Assembly (NCBI GenBank): GCA_003220615.1
Contig: QHTB01000127.1
Coordinates: forward strand, 33,004-97,003
DNA length: 64,000 nt
DNA from: Candidatus Rokuibacteriota bacterium
GTDB taxonomy: Bacteria; Methylomirabilota; Methylomirabilia; Rokubacteriales; CSP1-6
Direction: 5' to 3'
Shown here: piece by piece, positions 52,453-61,955 of the stretch
How the letters are laid out: each line of letters begins with the position of its first letter
How positions within the stretch are numbered: position 1 is the stretch's first letter
Program-made: the position numbers and the translations under genes
The notes under the pieces: generated by a model
Databases searched by the model: none
The model's input: the letters and a program-made list of their open reading frames with translations, nothing else
Told to the model about the DNA's origin: nothing

Positions 52453-53312
52453 CCTGCGAAGGCGTCACGTCCTCGCACGTACGTGCGCTGCCGCTGGGCC
52501 GGGTTGCGGTTGATCAACGGCCGCAGGTACATCGGGTGGGTGAGGCTCCGGACCTCGTGCTCGATCTCGAAGAGAACTTCGCCCGGCTTGTCGGGATCGA
52601 CGATCTTCGTGAAGCGGTACTGATAGGGATCGCTCTCCTGCCAGACGAGATCGTGCTCCACCAGCCAGCGGTGGGGCGTGGCGAAGTCCGAGATGTAGAT
52701 CGCGACGTGGTGGCCGTCGTAGGCCGGGATCGGCTCCGTCGTCTCCCGGAAAATGAATTCCTGACCGCGCCCGACCCTGGTGCGGGCGGCCTTCTCGCCG
52801 CGGATCGTATCCACCCGCGCCGGCGCGCCCATCACGCGCTCGTAGAACTTCGCGATGCCCGGGGCCGTGCCGCGGGGCACCGTGAACTCCACGTACGGCA
52901 TGCCGAGCGTCATGTCACCGTACTGCGGGTCGGGCAGGTGGCACCGGAACTTGTTGCCCCAGGGGCACGTCACGTTGACGTGGCCGTTCTCCACGGCATA
53001 GCTGAACTTCGTGTCGGCGAGCGGGGCCTTGGCCTCGGCCAGGCGCGCCTGCAGGGCCTCGAGGTCGTTCATGACGATGCCGATGACGCCTCGGAGCACG
53101 TCGGGCCCCCCGGTCGGCTCGTGGATCTGCTGCTGGCCGATGTTGATCCACATGTTCTCGAGCCCGACCATGAGATAGGGGTCGCGGGTGAAGCCCATCG
53201 CCACCACGTAGAACGCCGTGGACGTCACCTGCGACGGGATCTTCACGTTGACGTGCTCGAGAGCGACGATGTTGCCGACGGCCTGGGCTGCCCGATCGAA
53301 GGTCTTGGTCAT
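52449..53312 (-). CDS. VOC family protein
   Basis: A 287-residue double glyoxalase/dioxygenase-fold protein. The first module starts VALEHVNVKIPSQVTSTAFYVVAMGFTRDPY and the second MPYVEFTVPRGTAPGIAKFYERVMGAPARV; later HHVAIYISDFATPHRWL. The ATG at 53312 has AGGAGGAACG before it. Function unassigned. Divergent from the thioesterase gene with only 39 bp between, containing GGTATACC, a small palindrome. Confidence 0.83.
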   Translation of the reverse strand: MTKTFDRAAQAVGNIVALEHVNVKIPSQVTSTAFYVVAMGFTRDPYLMVGLENMWINIGQQQIHEPTGGPDVLRGVIGIVMNDLEALQARLAEAKAPLADTKFSYAVENGHVNVTCPWGNKFRCHLPDPQYGDMTLGMPYVEFTVPRGTAPGIAKFYERVMGAPARVDTIRGEKAARTRVGRGQEFIFRETTEPIPAYDGHHVAIYISDFATPHRWLVEHDLVWQESDPYQYRFTKIVDPDKPGEVLFEIEHEVRSLTHPMYLRPLINRNPAQRQRTYVRGRDAFAG

Positions 53313-53351
53313 GGCGTTCCTCCTGGTACGCACATACGGTATACCATCCAC

Positions 53352-53813
53352 ATGCCTTCGTGGGAGCCCCCGGACCCCGGGTACGACACACGCGTCCGGG
53401 CCAGCTTCGCCCGCCAGACGGTGATGGCGACCATCGGGGCGCATCTGACCGGCGTGGCCCCCGGCGCCATCGACATCGAGCTCCCTTACCGGGGTGATCT
53501 TACCCAGCAGCACGGCTTTCTGCACGCGGGAGTGATCACCATCATCGCGGACAGCGCCTGCGGCTACGCCGCGCTGAGCTTGATGCCCGCGAAGGCGTCG
53601 GTGCTGACCGTCGAGTACAAGGTGAACCTCCTGGCGCCCGCCGCCGGCGAGCGGATGATCGCGCGCGGCCGCGTGATGAAGCCGGGGAAGACGCTGACCG
53701 TGTGCACGGCCGACGTCGTGGCGGTGACCGACGGCCGTGAGAAGACGATCGCGACGATGACGGGCACCCTCATGGCGATCTACGATCGGCCCGATGTGTC
53801 CGCGGGGTTTTGA
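53352..53813 (+). CDS. PaaI-type hotdog thioesterase
   Basis: A 153-residue single-hotdog protein. QQHGFLHAGVITIIADSACGYAAL carries the conserved HGG/H-like substrate motif and central helix; VEYKVNLLAPAAGERMIARGRVMKPGKTLTVCTADV completes the fold. It would hydrolyse acyl-CoA thioesters, possibly arylacyl-CoAs. The substrate is unknown. Confidence 0.85.
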   Translation: MPSWEPPDPGYDTRVRASFARQTVMATIGAHLTGVAPGAIDIELPYRGDLTQQHGFLHAGVITIIADSACGYAALSLMPAKASVLTVEYKVNLLAPAAGERMIARGRVMKPGKTLTVCTADVVAVTDGREKTIATMTGTLMAIYDRPDVSAGF

Positions 53814-53858
53814 CGACGACCCTCCAAAGGTGACGGACCTCCGAAGGGACGAACCTTC

Positions 53859-54286
53859 CGGAACCTGATCAACGACGCGCCCTACGTCTTCACCGGCGGT
53901 GCGTACTCGCCGCTCGATGCGCGGATCGCCGAGCGCGTCGGCATGAAGGCGATCTACCTGACATGGGGTTCCTCACCGTGACCGAGATGACCTGCATCGC
54001 GTCGATGGTGGCAAGTGCGGTCGAGATTCCGATCATCGCGGATGCCGATGATGGCTACGGCAACGCGCTGAGCGCCATGCGGACGTCGCTCGAGCGGACG
54101 AAGGCGGGCCATCCCACCGAGAGCCACCACGTCATGGCGCGTGTCAGGCACTTCCAGGAGCTCGAGCGCAAGTACATCCTCGGGGCCGCGGCCCGGATCC
54201 AGTCGCCGGACGGCTTCGGCGAAGCGGCGCAGGGCACTGAGCGAGGCGTCATGACATCCGACACCGCGCGCATGTACATCGATTGA
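53859..54286 (+). pseudogene. Decayed isocitrate lyase/PEP mutase family gene
   Basis: Recognisable family pieces lie in two frames: RNLINDAPYVFTGGAYSPLD, then ARIAERVGMKAIYLTWG up to a stop at 53979-53981, then from 53963 FLTVTEMTCIASMVASAVEI and PIIADADDGYGNALSAMRT. The middle of the active site (after KAIYLT) and most of the barrel are missing, then C-terminal-looking RVRHFQELERKYILGAA follows. It has at least one frameshift and two internal deletions. This was a 2-methylisocitrate lyase or isocitrate lyase-like enzyme and is not functional. Confidence 0.8.
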
Positions 54287-55091
54287 CACGTGGGTGCACG
54301 CCCGCGGCGGCGCCACCTTCGACGTCGTCAATCCGGCCGACAGCTCGGTTGTCGCGACGGTCAGGGATGCCGGGCCGACCGAGGCGCAACGCGCCGCGAG
54401 GCGGCCCACGGAGCGTTCCGAGAGTGGTCGGCCCGGCCGGCACGCGAGTGGGGCTCAGGCGCTGCTGAACATCCAGTCGTTGATGGAAGAGCGCCTGGAC
54501 GTCTTCGCGCGCCTCATCACCACCTAGAACGGCAAGCCGTTCGAGGAGGCTCGGTCGCGTACTTCGGGTGGTTTGCCGAGCAGGCCCGGCGCGTCACCGG
54601 CGAGTGGGTGCCGTCGCCGCACGCCGGCAAGCGCACGTGGGTGCTGCGCCAGCCCGTCGGGCCGGTCGCCGCGGTCACGCCCTGGAACTTCCCGGCCACG
54701 ATGGTCGCCCGCAAGATCGCGCCGGCCCCGGCAGCCGGGTGCAGCGTCGTGTGGCCATCCGCTGACTGACGGTGTCTGGTCGCGCGGCTTCTTCTGCGTC
54801 CCCACCGTGCTGCTCGACGCGACGGAAGAGATGGCCGTGGCGCGCGAGGAGACACGGCCAACGCCACGACCTACGGCCTCGGCGCCTACGTGTACACACG
54901 TGACCTCGGAAGAGCGCTGAGCCTGGCCGAGCGCCTCGAGTACGGGTTGATCGGCGTCAACGATGCGTCCGGCTACACTCACGAGATCCCGTTCCGGTGG
55001 CTTCAAGCAGTCGGGTTTGGGCCGCGAGGGCGGCAAGGGCGGGATCGATCAGTACCTGGAGACCAAGTCCGTGGTCGTCAACATCTCCTGA
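54287..55091 (+). pseudogene. Decayed NAD(P)-dependent succinate-semialdehyde dehydrogenase
   Basis: Aldehyde dehydrogenase pieces appear in order but in shifting frames: [56 protein letters not shown], a TAG at 54525-54527 where the family has Glu of [47 protein letters not shown], then a jump to FFCVPTVLLDATEEM, YGLGAYVYTRDLGRALSLAE and the ending FKQSGLGREGGKGGIDQYLE/TKSVVVNIS. The catalytic Cys and Glu region is deleted. At least three frameshifts, one nonsense codon and one large deletion. Confidence 0.85.
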
Positions 55092-55113
55092 CGACGCAGG
55101 TCGCGTGAAACGA

Positions 55114-55149
55114 GGGGATGGCTGTGGCCGAGGTGCCACAGCCATCCCC
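55114..55149. terminator. Strong stem-loop between pseudogene and PEP-CTERM gene
   Basis: Perfect 15-nt arms (GGGGATGGCTGTGGC / GCCACAGCCATCCCC) with a 6-nt loop, 13 bp past the stop of the PEP-CTERM gene (minus strand). A short TTT occurs after it on the minus strand, but no long U-tract. A similar hairpin follows the sister gene. Confidence 0.65.
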
Positions 55150-55162
55150 GCTACGTCGAGGT

Positions 55163-55774
55163 CTAGGCGCCGGACGAGAACCTGCGGCGGATAAACGGCA
55201 CGCTGGCAAGGGCCGTCGCGACGAGCGCAAGCGTTGCTGGCTCGGGCGTCGCCGTCGGCGTTGGATCGAGCGGCGTCGTGTTGAGCGACATCCTCAAGTT
55301 GTCCAGGTCGAAAGTCTCGGCGACGCCTTCGTGGTTACCGGCTTGGATGGTGAACGAATCGAAGGGAGCATCGGAGGTCCAGCCGAAGAATCCGGCGATC
55401 GGACCAATCTGGTCAACGAACTGCGTGCCACCGCCGGTCAGGTTGATCGTGATCCCCAGGGCCTGGCCTTCCAGAGCGGGTGCCGTGTCCCAAGTACCAC
55501 CGGCGCCGAGTAGCGGGCCGAACTGGTAGAAGAACGAGGGCGATTCACCGCCGGAGCGCGTGACACGGTCGTGCCAATGATCTGCCTGGATCGACCCAGT
55601 CGAGGTGACGACACCCGTCGACGGCTGGAGCACGCCACTGAAGGGCTCCGTGATGAAGATACCGACGGCGGTCATCCAAGCCGCTTCGCTCGAGTACGTC
55701 GTAACGACAGCGGCGGATGCGGTTGTCGACCAGAAGACGACAGGCAGGAGTAACGCCAGTGACCACTTCTTCAT
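55163..55774 (-). CDS. PEP-CTERM sorting domain protein
   Basis: A 203-residue exported protein: signal peptide (MKKWSLALLLPVVFWSTTASA), a beta-rich body (YSSEAAWMTAVGIFITEPFSG, INLTGGGTQFVDQIGPIAGFFGWTSDAPFDSFTIQAG) and the sorting tag TPTATPEPATLALVATALASVPFIRRRF: PEP motif, hydrophobic helix, basic end. Exosortase would cleave it on the cell surface. GGAGGTAG precedes the ATG. No exosortase gene is in the window. Paralogue of the gene at 56018. Confidence 0.9.
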   Translation of the reverse strand: MKKWSLALLLPVVFWSTTASAAVVTTYSSEAAWMTAVGIFITEPFSGVLQPSTGVVTSTGSIQADHWHDRVTRSGGESPSFFYQFGPLLGAGGTWDTAPALEGQALGITINLTGGGTQFVDQIGPIAGFFGWTSDAPFDSFTIQAGNHEGVAETFDLDNLRMSLNTTPLDPTPTATPEPATLALVATALASVPFIRRRFSSGA

Positions 55775-55929
55775 TGTGCTACCTCCATGAGCGCATGAAT
55801 TGTGAAATCATGTGAATCATGAAGGCAGACTTCGTGCCAGAGGGCGAAGCGCTCACATCGACGATGACTTGGCCACCGCTCCGATCACGATACGCCACCG
55901 TGTGGAAGCAACGGCGACGGGCGTCAACA

Positions 55930-55969
55930 TATCGAAAGATCTAGACGACTATCGAAAGATCTAGACGGA
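55930..55969. repeat. Two tandem copies of a 20-nt unit in a PEP-CTERM promoter region
   Basis: TATCGAAAGATCTAGACGAC at 55930-55949 and TATCGAAAGATCTAGACGGA at 55950-55969: first 18 bases identical, with a palindromic AGATCT core. It lies about 155-195 nt upstream of the first PEP-CTERM start, close to the end of the second gene, so it could be a regulator site pair or a slippage product. Confidence 0.6.
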
Positions 55970-55972
55970 GTC

Positions 55973-56005
55973 AGGATGGCCGTGACCGTACCTCACAGCC
56001 ATCCT
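55973..56005. terminator. Stem-loop after second PEP-CTERM gene
   Basis: Arms AGGATGGCCGTGA / TCACAGCCATCCT pair over 13 nt with one mismatch around a 7-nt loop, 12 bp past the stop codon at 56018. Its sequence resembles the hairpin at 55114-55149, so gene and terminator were duplicated together. Confidence 0.6.
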
Positions 56006-56017
56006 CGACTCGATCCT

Positions 56018-56617
56018 CTACCGCTGCAACGGAAGCTTCCGGCGGACGAACCGGAAGCCGACGAGACCTGCCCCGATCAGCGCGAGCGTGGCCGGCTCGG
56101 CGGTCGGCGTCACCGCGCCCGACGTGGGCGCCATCATCAGGTGTTCCAGCTCGAACGTCTCCGCCACGCCGGCGTTGTTACCCGCCTTGATCGTGAAGGA
56201 GTCGAACGCGGCATCGGACGTCCAGCCGTAGAACCCGTCGATCGGACCGATCTGCCCGACGAACTGCGTGCCGCCGCCCGTCAGGTTGAGCGTGATCCGG
56301 AGGCCCTGGCCTTCGAGGAGCGGTGACGTGTCCCAGTCACCGCCGGCGCCGTGCATCGAGCCGAGCAGGTACCGGAACGTCGTCGATTCGCCGCCGCTGA
56401 GGGTCACACGATCGTGCCACTTGTCCCCGTCGATCTGTCCCGCCGACGTGACGACACCCGTCGTCGGCTGGAGCCCCGCGTTGTTGAACGATTCGGTGAC
56501 AAACGAACCGACTGCGGCACTCCAGGCCGCTTCGCTCGAATACGTCACGAGCGCGGCGAACGCGGTGGTTGCCCAGAGAACAATGGGCAGGCTGAGGACC
56601 AGCGACCACTTCTTCAT
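56018..56617 (-). CDS. PEP-CTERM-like protein with AEP variant tag
   Basis: A 199-residue paralogue of the upstream-numbered PEP-CTERM protein, about the same length and body (YSSEAAWSAAVGSFVTESFNN, LNLTGGGTQFVGQIGPIDGFYGWTSDAAFDSFTIKAG). The sorting end reads TPTAEPATLALIGAGLVGFRFVRRKL, so the P of PEP is A. Start at 56617 chosen because GGAGGAAA lies upstream; an ATG at 56632 is further out. It may be less well sorted, or the exosortase may tolerate the change. Confidence 0.85.
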   Translation of the reverse strand: MKKWSLVLSLPIVLWATTAFAALVTYSSEAAWSAAVGSFVTESFNNAGLQPTTGVVTSAGQIDGDKWHDRVTLSGGESTTFRYLLGSMHGAGGDWDTSPLLEGQGLRITLNLTGGGTQFVGQIGPIDGFYGWTSDAAFDSFTIKAGNNAGVAETFELEHLMMAPTSGAVTPTAEPATLALIGAGLVGFRFVRRKLPLQR

Positions 56618-56770
56618 CTCGATTTCCTCCATGAGCGGAGTCTGATTGGGCCGTGGCCGTGGTAAGGGCAGCCTTCGTGCCAGAGCGGAGTGCGCGCATC
56701 GGTGCTGACTTAGCGCGACGTCACGCGTCCGGCGCGGCCGGTTGGCAGTAACGTCGAGATAAACCGACGA

Positions 56771-57496
56771 TCAAGAACGCGTCGATTGCGGCTCGAAGAC
56801 GGCGCCCAGCACGGGGTGCCGTCCTTTCGGAATGCCGAGCGCTCGCTCGCCGCCGATCTCGATGGCCAGCGGGCCTTCCTCGCGCGTGGCGTCGATCTCG
56901 ACCGCGATGCGGAGCGGCGAGCGCGGCCACGTGTAGATCACCGAAAGATCCGGAGCTTCCGCCTCCTGGCCCTGGAGGATCGTCACCCATTGCGTCCGCG
57001 CGCGCTCACGCGAGCGCGCGCGCATGCGCAGGCCCACGATGGCGACCGGTGGAGGGACGTCGAGGGGCGCCGGCGGCGGCGTCCACGGCGGCGCGCTGCC
57101 TCCTCGGGCCGACTCGGCGAACTGCACGACGATGCCCAGCGCGTGCCTCGGATGCAGGAACGCTTCCTTCCAGTACGGATTCGTGTCGTTCTTCCCGACG
57201 ATCTCGTAGCCGTGGGCGTGGGCGCGCTCGCAGGCCTCGTGCAGGCTCGGCACCTTGAACGTGACGTGGTGGAGGCCGGGGCCACGGGCGGCGAGGAAGC
57301 GGTGCAGGAACCCGTCGCGGCCGATCGGCTCCAGCACCTCGAGGCGCGCGCGGTTGGCGAAGCGCCACTGGCCGAAGCGGTACACGCCGGCGTCGGCGCC
57401 GAACGCGGGCGATCCGCCGAGGACGCCCACCAGGAACGGCGTCGCGTCCGCCATGCGTGGCAGCGCGAGCGCGATGTGATCGAAGCGGACGTCCAT
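56771..57496 (-). CDS. VOC family protein (methylmalonyl-CoA epimerase-like N-terminus)
   Basis: A 241-residue protein. VRFDHIALALPRMADATPFLVGVLGG opens a VOC module; GPGLHHVTFKVPSLHEACERAHAHGYEIVG and HPRHALGIVVQFAE give further metal ligands, as in epimerases. The C-terminal 100 residues have no clear family. The ATG at 57496 is taken (an alternative ATG at 57514 overlaps the MFS start). It diverges from the MFS gene with only 11 bp between, so one or both may be leaderless. Confidence 0.8.
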   Translation of the reverse strand: MDVRFDHIALALPRMADATPFLVGVLGGSPAFGADAGVYRFGQWRFANRARLEVLEPIGRDGFLHRFLAARGPGLHHVTFKVPSLHEACERAHAHGYEIVGKNDTNPYWKEAFLHPRHALGIVVQFAESARGGSAPPWTPPPAPLDVPPPVAIVGLRMRARSRERARTQWVTILQGQEAEAPDLSVIYTWPRSPLRIAVEIDATREEGPLAIEIGGERALGIPKGRHPVLGAVFEPQSTRS

Positions 57497-57507
57497 TCGT
57501 GGGTAGA

Positions 57508-58806
57508 ATGCCACGCGTGCGCCTGCCCTTCTACTATGGCTGGTTGCTCGTCGCGACCGCGTTCGTCACGATGGGCATCGGCGTCAACGCGCGCACGGCC
57601 TTCTCGCTCTTCTTCCCGCCGATCCTGAACGAGTTCGGCTGGGACCGCGGCGTCACCGCCGGCGCCTTTTCGTTCGGATTCCTCGTCTCGGCCGCGTTCA
57701 GCCCGCTGCTCGGTCGCCTCGTGGACCGGCGCGGCCCGCGGCTGATGGTCGAGACGGGCGTCGGCCTCGTCGGGATCGGCCTGCTCCTGGCCACGCTCGT
57801 CAGCCGTCCCTGGCACCTCTATCTGACGCTCGGCGTGCTGGTCGGCGGCGGCAGCGTGTGCCTCGCCTATACCGGGCACGCGCTCTTCCTGCCTCAGTGG
57901 TTCGTGCGGCGCCGCGGCCTCGCCGTGAGCATCGCGTTCTCCGGCGTCGGTGTCGGATCGATCGTGCTGCTGCCGTGGGTCCAGGTGATCATCGCGAGCG
58001 GCGGCTGGCGGCACGCGTGCGTCGTGTTCGCCATCGTCGTGCTGGTGGTGCTGGCGCCGCTCAATCTCGTCTTGCGGCGCCGCCCCGAGGATCTCGGCCT
58101 CCTGCCCGATGGTGACACCGCGCCGCGAGATCCGCGCCCCGGCGGGCAACCGGAGAACGTCGTCGATCCCGTCTGGGTGGCGGTGGACTGGACGCTGCCG
58201 CGGGCCCTGCGGACGACGCGTTTCTGGTGGGTGGTCGTCGCCTACTTCTGTGGCCTGTTCGCGTGGTACGCGGTGCAGGTGCACCAGACCAAGTACCTGA
58301 CCGAGATCGGCTTCAGCCCGATGCTGGCCGCGTGGGCGCTTGGCCTCGTGAGCCTGGCTGGCATCCCCGGCCAGGTGATCCTCGGCCACGTGTCCGATCG
58401 CGTGGGGCGGGAATGGGTGTGGACGCTGGGCAGCCTGGGCTTCGCGCTGTGCTTCGCGCTCTTGCTGGCGATGCAGCAGGCGCCGACGCCGCTCCTGCTC
58501 TACTCGATGGTCGTCGCCCAGGGCGCACTGGGCTACGGCCTCACGTCGGTCTTCGGCGCGATTCCCGCCGAGATCTTCCAGGGACGACAGCAGGCGACCA
58601 TCTTCGGCACGATCAACCTGGCCGCGATCGGCGGCGGGGCGGTGGGGCCCTGGCTCACCGGAACGCTCCACGACGTGACGGGAAGCTACGTGCTCGCGTT
58701 CTGGATCGCGATCGGCTGCAGCGCCGTCTCGGCAGGCTCGATCTGGCTGGCGGCGCCGCGCAAGGTGCGCGCGGTCGCCGGCCGCATCCCGCGCCGCGCT
58801 ACTTGA
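57508..58806 (+). CDS. MFS transporter (monocarboxylate-type)
   Basis: A 432-residue, 12-helix transporter. [51 protein letters not shown] is the typical start of oxalate/formate- and monocarboxylate-porter-like MFS proteins, with [10 protein letters not shown] as the loop 2-3 motif. The ATG at 57508 is immediately preceded by TAGAAT-like sequence, so the transcript may be leaderless. It ends 8 bp into the convergent FKBP gene. Confidence 0.88.
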   Translation: MPRVRLPFYYGWLLVATAFVTMGIGVNARTAFSLFFPPILNEFGWDRGVTAGAFSFGFLVSAAFSPLLGRLVDRRGPRLMVETGVGLVGIGLLLATLVSRPWHLYLTLGVLVGGGSVCLAYTGHALFLPQWFVRRRGLAVSIAFSGVGVGSIVLLPWVQVIIASGGWRHACVVFAIVVLVVLAPLNLVLRRRPEDLGLLPDGDTAPRDPRPGGQPENVVDPVWVAVDWTLPRALRTTRFWWVVVAYFCGLFAWYAVQVHQTKYLTEIGFSPMLAAWALGLVSLAGIPGQVILGHVSDRVGREWVWTLGSLGFALCFALLLAMQQAPTPLLLYSMVVAQGALGYGLTSVFGAIPAEIFQGRQQATIFGTINLAAIGGGAVGPWLTGTLHDVTGSYVLAFWIAIGCSAVSAGSIWLAAPRKVRAVAGRIPRRAT

Positions 58807-59470
58807 CGACGTCGATCAGCTCGACCTCGAATACCAGCGTCGCGCCCGGCTTGATGCGCGGCGGCGCGCCGCGGTCGCCGTAGGCGAGGTCGGCCGGGCA
58901 GACGAGCTTGCTCTTGCCGCCGACCTTCATCGTCTGCACGCCCTCGGTCCAGCACTTGATGACCTGATTGAGCGCGAAGGTGACGGGCTCGCCGCGTTGG
59001 ACCGACGAATCGAACACGGTGCCGTCGGTCAGCGTGCCCTGATAGTGCACCTTCACCTTGTCGGTGGCCCCTGGCGAGGCGCCGGTGCCCGGCTTGATCG
59101 TCGTGATCACGATCCCCGACGGCGTCTTCGTCGCGCCCTTCTCGGCCGCGGCCTTGGCCAGGTACGACTCGCCCGACTTCTTCTCGATGGTCGCCGCCGC
59201 CGCCATGCGCGACTTCTGGAACTCCTGGATCTTCGGCATGTACGGCTGGACCTCGACCTTGTGCTCGCGTACCAGCACGCCGTCCGAGAGTCCCTCTTTC
59301 ACCAGCTCGAGCTCCTTGTCGCTCAGCGCGAACGTGGACAGGCTCTGGCTGAGGGCGAGACCGAGAGCGTAGAGCGTTTTCTGCTCTTCGGTCTTGAGCT
59401 CGGGACCCGCCGCGGACACGGGCGCGGCGACGAGGAGGAGGACGAGCGCGCTGACGAGGGTTTTCGGCAT
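58799..59470 (-). CDS. FKBP-type peptidyl-prolyl isomerase, FkpA-like
   Basis: A 223-residue exported protein. Signal peptide [22 protein letters not shown], dimerisation helices ([17 protein letters not shown]...[10 protein letters not shown]) as in FKBP_N, then the FKBP domain ([83 protein letters not shown]). It speeds proline isomerisation of periplasmic proteins. AAAGGACG precedes the start. Confidence 0.94.
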   Translation of the reverse strand: MPKTLVSALVLLLVAAPVSAAGPELKTEEQKTLYALGLALSQSLSTFALSDKELELVKEGLSDGVLVREHKVEVQPYMPKIQEFQKSRMAAAATIEKKSGESYLAKAAAEKGATKTPSGIVITTIKPGTGASPGATDKVKVHYQGTLTDGTVFDSSVQRGEPVTFALNQVIKCWTEGVQTMKVGGKSKLVCPADLAYGDRGAPPRIKPGATLVFEVELIDVVK

Positions 59471-59513
59471 TGGACGTCCTTTCACGGGAGCTTTTGTGTA
59501 GGATATACCCCCG

Positions 59514-60050
59514 ATGCCAGAATCCGTGCCGGCTTCTCTCATTCTCGATGCCTACAAGGAAATCTTCCGCGAGGCGCGCGGCGGGCGGCCGAGTGAGCCG
59601 CTCGGCTGGGTGCTGAGCGTCCCCGACACGCACCAGAAGAGCGTGCTGTCCGCCCTCGACAAGGAGCGCGCGCTCCGCACGTTGACGTGCGCCACCGAGG
59701 ACGAGGCCAATGCCATTGCCGCCGGCCTCTGGATCGGCGGCGAGCCCTGCATCCTGATGATCCAGCACGCGGGCCTCTATGCGTCGATCAACACCCTCCG
59801 CGGCGTGGCCATCGACGGCAAGGTGCCGATCTTCTACATGATCGGCTTGCTCCAGCGCGAGCGGGACAAGGACCCGCGCGACTCGCGCCACTCGATGGTC
59901 CGCTGGTGCGAGCCGCTGCTCGACACGTTCGGCGTGCCCCACGCGCGGCTGGAGGGCCCCGACGACGTCCATCTCATCGCCAAGTACTTCAAGCTGAGCC
60001 GCGAGCGGCGCGGTCCGGCCGCGGTGCTCGTGGGCCTGGAGACGATGTGA
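59514..60050 (+). CDS. TPP-dependent decarboxylase, PYR-domain subunit (ComD-like)
   Basis: A 178-residue half-enzyme. The PYR domain has the catalytic Glu in [21 protein letters not shown], with [32 protein letters not shown]. This is the layout of the alpha half of sulfopyruvate or phosphonopyruvate decarboxylases, where PYR and PP domains are separate polypeptides. It overlaps the PP-domain gene by GTGA. The 2-oxoacid used is not known. Confidence 0.85.
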   Translation: MPESVPASLILDAYKEIFREARGGRPSEPLGWVLSVPDTHQKSVLSALDKERALRTLTCATEDEANAIAAGLWIGGEPCILMIQHAGLYASINTLRGVAIDGKVPIFYMIGLLQRERDKDPRDSRHSMVRWCEPLLDTFGVPHARLEGPDDVHLIAKYFKLSRERRGPAAVLVGLETM

Positions 60051-60658
60051 AGCGCGGAGACGACCCGAGGCGCGCGGCCGAGCCCGTGACGGCCATGAAG
60101 CCTGAAGAGCTCTTGAAATTGATCGCAGGCGCGCGGGGCGACGCCATCTGTGTTCCCACGATGACGACGGCGCCGGAGTGGCGCGACATCGCGCCCGACG
60201 ACCTGTCGATCTCGTGCGTGGGGTTCATGGGCGGCGCGTCGTCGCTGGGACTGGGGCTGGCGCTCGCGAATCCCAAGCGTCGCGTCGTCGTCTTCGACGG
60301 CGACGGATCACTCTTGATGCAGCTCGGATCGCTCGCCACCATCGCGGGCGCCGGGCCGCGCAACCTGACGCACCTGCTCTTCAAGAACGGCGTCTACCAC
60401 ACGTCGGGAGCGCAGAACATCCCGGGCGGCTTCGACGTCGACTTCGTGCTGATGGCGAAGGGCGCCGGCTACCGCACCGCCTACGCGATCCACGAGATCG
60501 ACGAGTTCAAGCGGCGGTTGCCCTCCCTGTTCCGGGACGAAGGGCCGCTGTTCGTGGAGCTCCACACCGGGCTGGCCGACAAGACCCCGATGACGGCGCG
60601 CGGCGGCACGCCGTTCCCCGACCAGGTGGATCATCTGCGGAAGAAGCTGACCGGATGA
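60047..60658 (+). CDS. TPP-dependent decarboxylase, PP-domain subunit (ComE-like)
   Basis: A 203-residue half-enzyme with the TPP/Mg motif [42 protein letters not shown] (GDGS...N). Starting at GTG 60047 it overlaps the PYR subunit; ATG at 60095 ([20 protein letters not shown]) is the conserved family start and may be used instead. Together with the previous gene it should decarboxylate a 2-oxoacid. It is directly followed by nitrile hydratase genes, ATGA-coupled. Confidence 0.87.
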   Translation: MKRGDDPRRAAEPVTAMKPEELLKLIAGARGDAICVPTMTTAPEWRDIAPDDLSISCVGFMGGASSLGLGLALANPKRRVVVFDGDGSLLMQLGSLATIAGAGPRNLTHLLFKNGVYHTSGAQNIPGGFDVDFVLMAKGAGYRTAYAIHEIDEFKRRLPSLFRDEGPLFVELHTGLADKTPMTARGGTPFPDQVDHLRKKLTG

Positions 60659-61299
60659 GCGGTCATCACCACGACCACGATCACGACGACGTCGACGCCG
60701 GCCCGGCGTGGAGCGACGTCCAGCTCCGTGTGAGGGCGCTCGAGTCGCTCCTGGTCGACAAGCGCCTCGTCGATCCCACCGCCCTCGACGCGCTCATCGA
60801 CACTTACGAGACCAAGGTGGGGCCGCGCAACGGCGCCCGCGTCGTCGCGAAGGCGTGGGTCGATCCGGCGTACAAGCAGCGGTTGCTCGAAGACGCCTCG
60901 GCGGCCATCGCCGAGCTCGGCTACATCGGCCGGCAAGGCGAGGACATGGTCGTGCTCGAGAACACGCCCAAGGTCCACAACATGGTCGTGTGCACGCTCT
61001 GTTCCTGCTACCCGTGGCCGGTCCTGGGACTGCCGCCCGTCTGGTACAAGGCCGCGCCCTATCGCTCGCGCGCGGTCATCGATCCCCGCGGCGTGCTGAA
61101 GGAGTTCGGGCTCCGCGTACCCGAGGACGTCGAGGTCCGCGTCTGGGACTCGACGGCCGAGCTCCGGTACCTCGTGCTGCCCCAACGGCCGGCGGGGACG
61201 GAGCACCTCAGCGAGGACGAGCTCGCCGAGCTGGTCACCCGCGATGCGATGATCGGCACCGGGACGGTGGCGCCGCCCGCGCCCAAGGCCAAGCGATGA
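60655..61299 (+). CDS. nthA: Nitrile hydratase alpha subunit, cobalt-type
   Basis: A 214-residue subunit converting nitriles to amides. The metal-binding claw is [17 protein letters not shown]; Thr at the second position marks the Co form (Fe form has Ser). A His/Asp-rich start ([12 protein letters not shown]) may help load metal. [21 protein letters not shown] and [22 protein letters not shown] are family segments. The C-terminal extension ([10 protein letters not shown]) is common. It may be part of a thiocyanate hydrolase relative, but alpha/beta separation favours nitrile hydratase. Confidence 0.93.
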   Translation: MSGHHHDHDHDDVDAGPAWSDVQLRVRALESLLVDKRLVDPTALDALIDTYETKVGPRNGARVVAKAWVDPAYKQRLLEDASAAIAELGYIGRQGEDMVVLENTPKVHNMVVCTLCSCYPWPVLGLPPVWYKAAPYRSRAVIDPRGVLKEFGLRVPEDVEVRVWDSTAELRYLVLPQRPAGTEHLSEDELAELVTRDAMIGTGTVAPPAPKAKR

Positions 61300-61955
61300 A
61301 CGGCGTCCACGACATGGGGGGCATGCACGGCCTCGGGCCCGTCGAGCCCGAGCCGAACGAGCCCGTCTTCCATCACGACTGGGAGCGAAAGGTCTTCGCG
61401 CTCAACCTCGCCACCGGATTCATCGGCAAGTGGAACATCGACATGGGCCGCTACGCCCGCGAGCTGATGCCGGGCCCCGAGTATCTGACGACGTCGTACT
61501 ACGAGCACTGGCTCTACGGCCTCGAGCTCCTGCTCGTGGAGAAGGGCCTCATCACCGCCGAGGAGATGCGCACCCGACGGCCGGCGGGGCCGGCGCCGGA
61601 CGGGCTCCGCCTCCTGCGTCCGGACGACGTGCCGCGCCGCCTGCGCGCCAGTCGCGCCGCGCGCATGGACGACGAGATCCCCGCGCAGTTCAAGGCCGGC
61701 GACGAAGTCGTCGCGCGCAACATCCATCCCATGGGTCACACGCGGCTGCCGCGCTACGCGCGCGGCAAGCGCGGCGTGGTCGACCGGGACCACGGGGTCT
61801 TCATCTATCCCGACGCCCACGCCGCCGGCCTCGGCAAGCAGCCCCAGCACTGTTACAGCGTGCGCTTCAACGCGCGCGAGCTGTGGGGCGACGAGGCATC
61901 GCCGCGCGACGCAATCTACATCGACCTCTTCGAGCCCTATCTCGAGCCGGCATGA
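61296..61955 (+). CDS. nthB: Nitrile hydratase beta subunit
   Basis: A 219-residue partner of the alpha subunit. [16 protein letters not shown] is the classic start, [17 protein letters not shown] and [24 protein letters not shown] follow, then [31 protein letters not shown] (SH3-like barrel) and an ending [11 protein letters not shown]. Overlaps alpha and the accessory gene by ATGA. Confidence 0.95.
   Translation: MNGVHDMGGMHGLGPVEPEPNEPVFHHDWERKVFALNLATGFIGKWNIDMGRYARELMPGPEYLTTSYYEHWLYGLELLLVEKGLITAEEMRTRRPAGPAPDGLRLLRPDDVPRRLRASRAARMDDEIPAQFKAGDEVVARNIHPMGHTRLPRYARGKRGVVDRDHGVFIYPDAHAAGLGKQPQHCYSVRFNARELWGDEASPRDAIYIDLFEPYLEPA

Noticed and set aside
53313..53351. GGTATACC palindrome as a proven operator
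   Set aside because: Only 8 bp long in a 39-bp gap; too short to separate from chance without binding data.
60655..61955. Thiocyanate hydrolase instead of nitrile hydratase
   Set aside because: Thiocyanate hydrolase uses three separate subunits; the alpha/beta pair with an adjacent activator fits cobalt nitrile hydratase better.
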